Shown here: in pieces, positions 50,861 to 51,990 of the stretch
Layout: every line of letters begins with the position of its first letter
Position numbering within the stretch: the first letter of the stretch is position 1
From: Actinomycetota bacterium
Lineage (GTDB): Bacteria; Actinomycetota; Actinomycetes; Nanopelagicales; Nanopelagicaceae
Assembly (NCBI GenBank): GCA_016870895.1
Contig: VGAA01000005.1
Location: forward strand, 1 to 51,990
Direction: 5' to 3'
Length of the DNA: 51,990 nucleotides
Notes under the pieces: generated by a model
Told to the model about the DNA's origin: nothing
The model's database searches: none
What the model saw: only the letters and a program-made list of their open reading frames with translations
Made by a program: the position numbers and the translations under genes

Positions 50861-50889
50861 AGGGTAGAACTATCAAGCAGGCGCGTGAA
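50861..50889 (-). promoter_or_regulatory. Candidate clpX promoter
   Basis: On the minus strand TTCACG (50889-50884), a 17-nt spacer and TACCCT (50866-50861) precede clpX by about 37 nt. The -10 and its flank (CTACCCTTATC) are identical over 11 nt to the rplU promoter at 36644. Confidence 0.5.
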
Positions 50890-50932
50890 TATGAATTACC
50901 CCAAAACCTGTTCGCTTATAGACGAATTGAAC

Positions 50933-51460
50933 TTAGTGCGTGCCCTCAAACTCGCGTTTATCAGCAATCCAATCCATCAGAGCAAATAACACTCCTGAAA
51001 TTACAAAGGTTATATGAATAATTATTCGCCAGATAGTGCCCTCAGTTACCTCAGCTTGGCCACTTAGCTCAATAAAATCCTTCAACAATTCAATTACTGA
51101 GATCGCAACTAGTGAACCAATTAACTTAATTTTAAGTCCAGAAAAATCAATCGTTCCCATCCAGTGTGGTCGATCCTTAGAATCATGGGCGACATCAATT
51201 CTGGAGACAAAGTTTTCATATCCAGCAAAAATTACGATAAGTATTAAATTAGCTAACAAGGTTAGATCAAGTAAGGCAAGTAGATCTAGGGTGAACTTAT
51301 GAGCATCAGCATCGGCTACATTTTCAATCATATGCACAAACTCTAAAATAAATCGATAGATCAAAAGAATTAAGGCAGCTACTAGGCCAAGGTATAGTGG
51401 AACTAAAAACCAACGAGCTCTAAATAAAACAGATTCAATTATAATAGAGAGTTTATTTAT
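50933..51460 (-). CDS. yqhA: UPF0114/YqhA family membrane protein (start uncertain)
   Basis: This integral membrane protein of the UPF0114 family has the YqhA-type stretches RARWFLVPLYLGLVAALILL, IVIFAGYENFVSRID and IIIHITFVISGVLFALMDW, with about four membrane helices. Function is unknown. The frame is open upstream to TTG codons at 51514 and 51526 inside clpP, but no in-frame ATG or GTG precedes the first helix. Alignment with E. coli YqhA puts the start near the ATA at 51460, which has AGGA 8 nt upstream. Coordinates use that codon; a TTG start would give up to 197 residues. It lies between clpP and clpX. Confidence 0.75.
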   Translation of the reverse strand: MNKLSIIIESVLFRARWFLVPLYLGLVAALILLIYRFILEFVHMIENVADADAHKFTLDLLALLDLTLLANLILIVIFAGYENFVSRIDVAHDSKDRPHWMGTIDFSGLKIKLIGSLVAISVIELLKDFIELSGQAEVTEGTIWRIIIHITFVISGVLFALMDWIADKREFEGTH

Positions 51461-51482
51461 CGCTGCTTTCCTTTTTTTAGTT

Positions 51483-51990
51483 TTAAGCTTTGGCCTTTGC
51501 TTTGCGAGTGGCAAGAACTTGATCAATTAGACCATATTCAACTGCCTCTGCTGAAGTTAAAATTTTATCGCGCTCAATATCTTTTGCAATTGCAGCTTGA
51601 TCCTTCTTGGAGTGACGAGCCAACATCTGCTCTAATAAAGTTCGCATTCGTAAAATCTCTTTAGCTTGAATCTCAATATCAGATCCCTGGCCACCACCTT
51701 CAGAGTATGGCTGGTGAATCAAAATTCGAGCATGCTCTAGGGCATACCTTTTACCCGGGGCACCACCAGCCAACAAAACTGCCGCCGCTGATGCTGCTTG
51801 TCCTAAGCAGATTGTCATTACATCAGGGCGAACAAATTGCATAGTGTCATAAATTGCCGTTAATGCAGTAAATGACCCACCAGGTGAGTTGATATACATC
51901 ATGATGTCTCGATCTGGATCCATTGATTCCAAGGTCAACAATTGCGCCATAACATCATTGGCCACAGTGTCATCAATACCTTGACCTAAG
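51483..51990 (-). CDS. clpP: ATP-dependent Clp protease proteolytic subunit ClpP (5' end outside window)
   Basis: The last 169 codons are present and the frame runs off the right edge ([18 protein letters not shown] continues a ClpP core). Catalytic Ser is in [12 protein letters not shown] and catalytic His in [26 protein letters not shown] is the oxyanion-side loop. [19 protein letters not shown] is typical of actinobacterial ClpP2-like subunits; a second clpP may lie just outside. The basic, alanine-rich C-terminus ends in KAKAKA. A GTG at 51965 is internal, not the start. Confidence 0.93.
   Translation of the reverse strand, partial: LGQGIDDTVANDVMAQLLTLESMDPDRDIMMYINSPGGSFTALTAIYDTMQFVRPDVMTICLGQAASAAAVLLAGGAPGKRYALEHARILIHQPYSEGGGQGSDIEIQAKEILRMRTLLEQMLARHSKKDQAAIAKDIERDKILTSAEAVEYGLIDQVLATRKAKAKA

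Overview
The window is a compact, AT-rich chromosomal segment of an actinobacterium. Gene order supports this: rpsB-tsf-pyrH-frr-cdsA-rlmN, the mreBCD-mrdA-rodA-rne-rplU-rpmA-obg-proB chain, and clpP/clpX-valS-folC-DUF4233-ndk are all actinobacterial arrangements. Low GC, very short spacers, many 1-8 nt overlaps and leaderless-looking starts suggest a streamlined freshwater actinobacterium of the acI type (Nanopelagicales); this assignment is inference. Almost every gene is on the minus strand. The clear exception is one serine hydrolase, plus two tiny plus-strand ORFs. I saw no rRNA, tRNA, insertion sequence, prophage or CRISPR array.

Regions in coordinate order, with transcription mostly right to left. 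(1) 1-5988: a polyamine module of agmatinase (cut by the left edge), spermidine/putrescine ABC transporter potDABC and an aminobutyraldehyde dehydrogenase, with a clear promoter before the dehydrogenase. A 25-residue membrane microprotein ORF with its own promoter lies between potC and the agmatinase gene. (2) 6082-9788: a ferric-iron ABC transporter (fbpABC) with a perfect 14-bp inverted repeat over its promoter. (3) 9816-14930: rlmN, cdsA, frr, pyrH, tsf and rpsB, with a structured leader before rpsB. (4) 15102-17299: a small secreted-type ORF, a methyltransferase and a XerC/D-type recombinase. (5) 17310-27892: a branched-chain amino-acid operon (ilvB-ilvN-ilvC-serA-leuB-ilvE-cimA) behind a complete transcription attenuator, with ilvD upstream. 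(6) 27902-34460: gatCAB, proA, a divergent serine hydrolase and proB. (7) 34444-44728: obg, rpmA, rplU, rne and the elongasome genes rodA, mrdA, mreD, mreC, mreB. (8) 44764-51990: ndk, DUF4233, folC, valS, clpX, a UPF0114/YqhA membrane protein and the 3' part of clpP.

How the genes work together: polyamine import plus agmatinase plus aldehyde dehydrogenase points to catabolism of putrescine-type compounds as nitrogen and carbon sources. The ilv operon makes valine, isoleucine and leucine, taking the citramalate route to isoleucine, and also feeds serine synthesis. Its attenuator has a 24-codon leader with 11 Ile/Val/Leu codons, an antiterminator hairpin and an intrinsic terminator. Several genes (agmatinase, fbpA, gatC, proA, serine hydrolase, ndk and the ilv leader peptide) have a -10-like hexamer only 6-8 nt before the start codon, the geometry expected of leaderless mRNAs.
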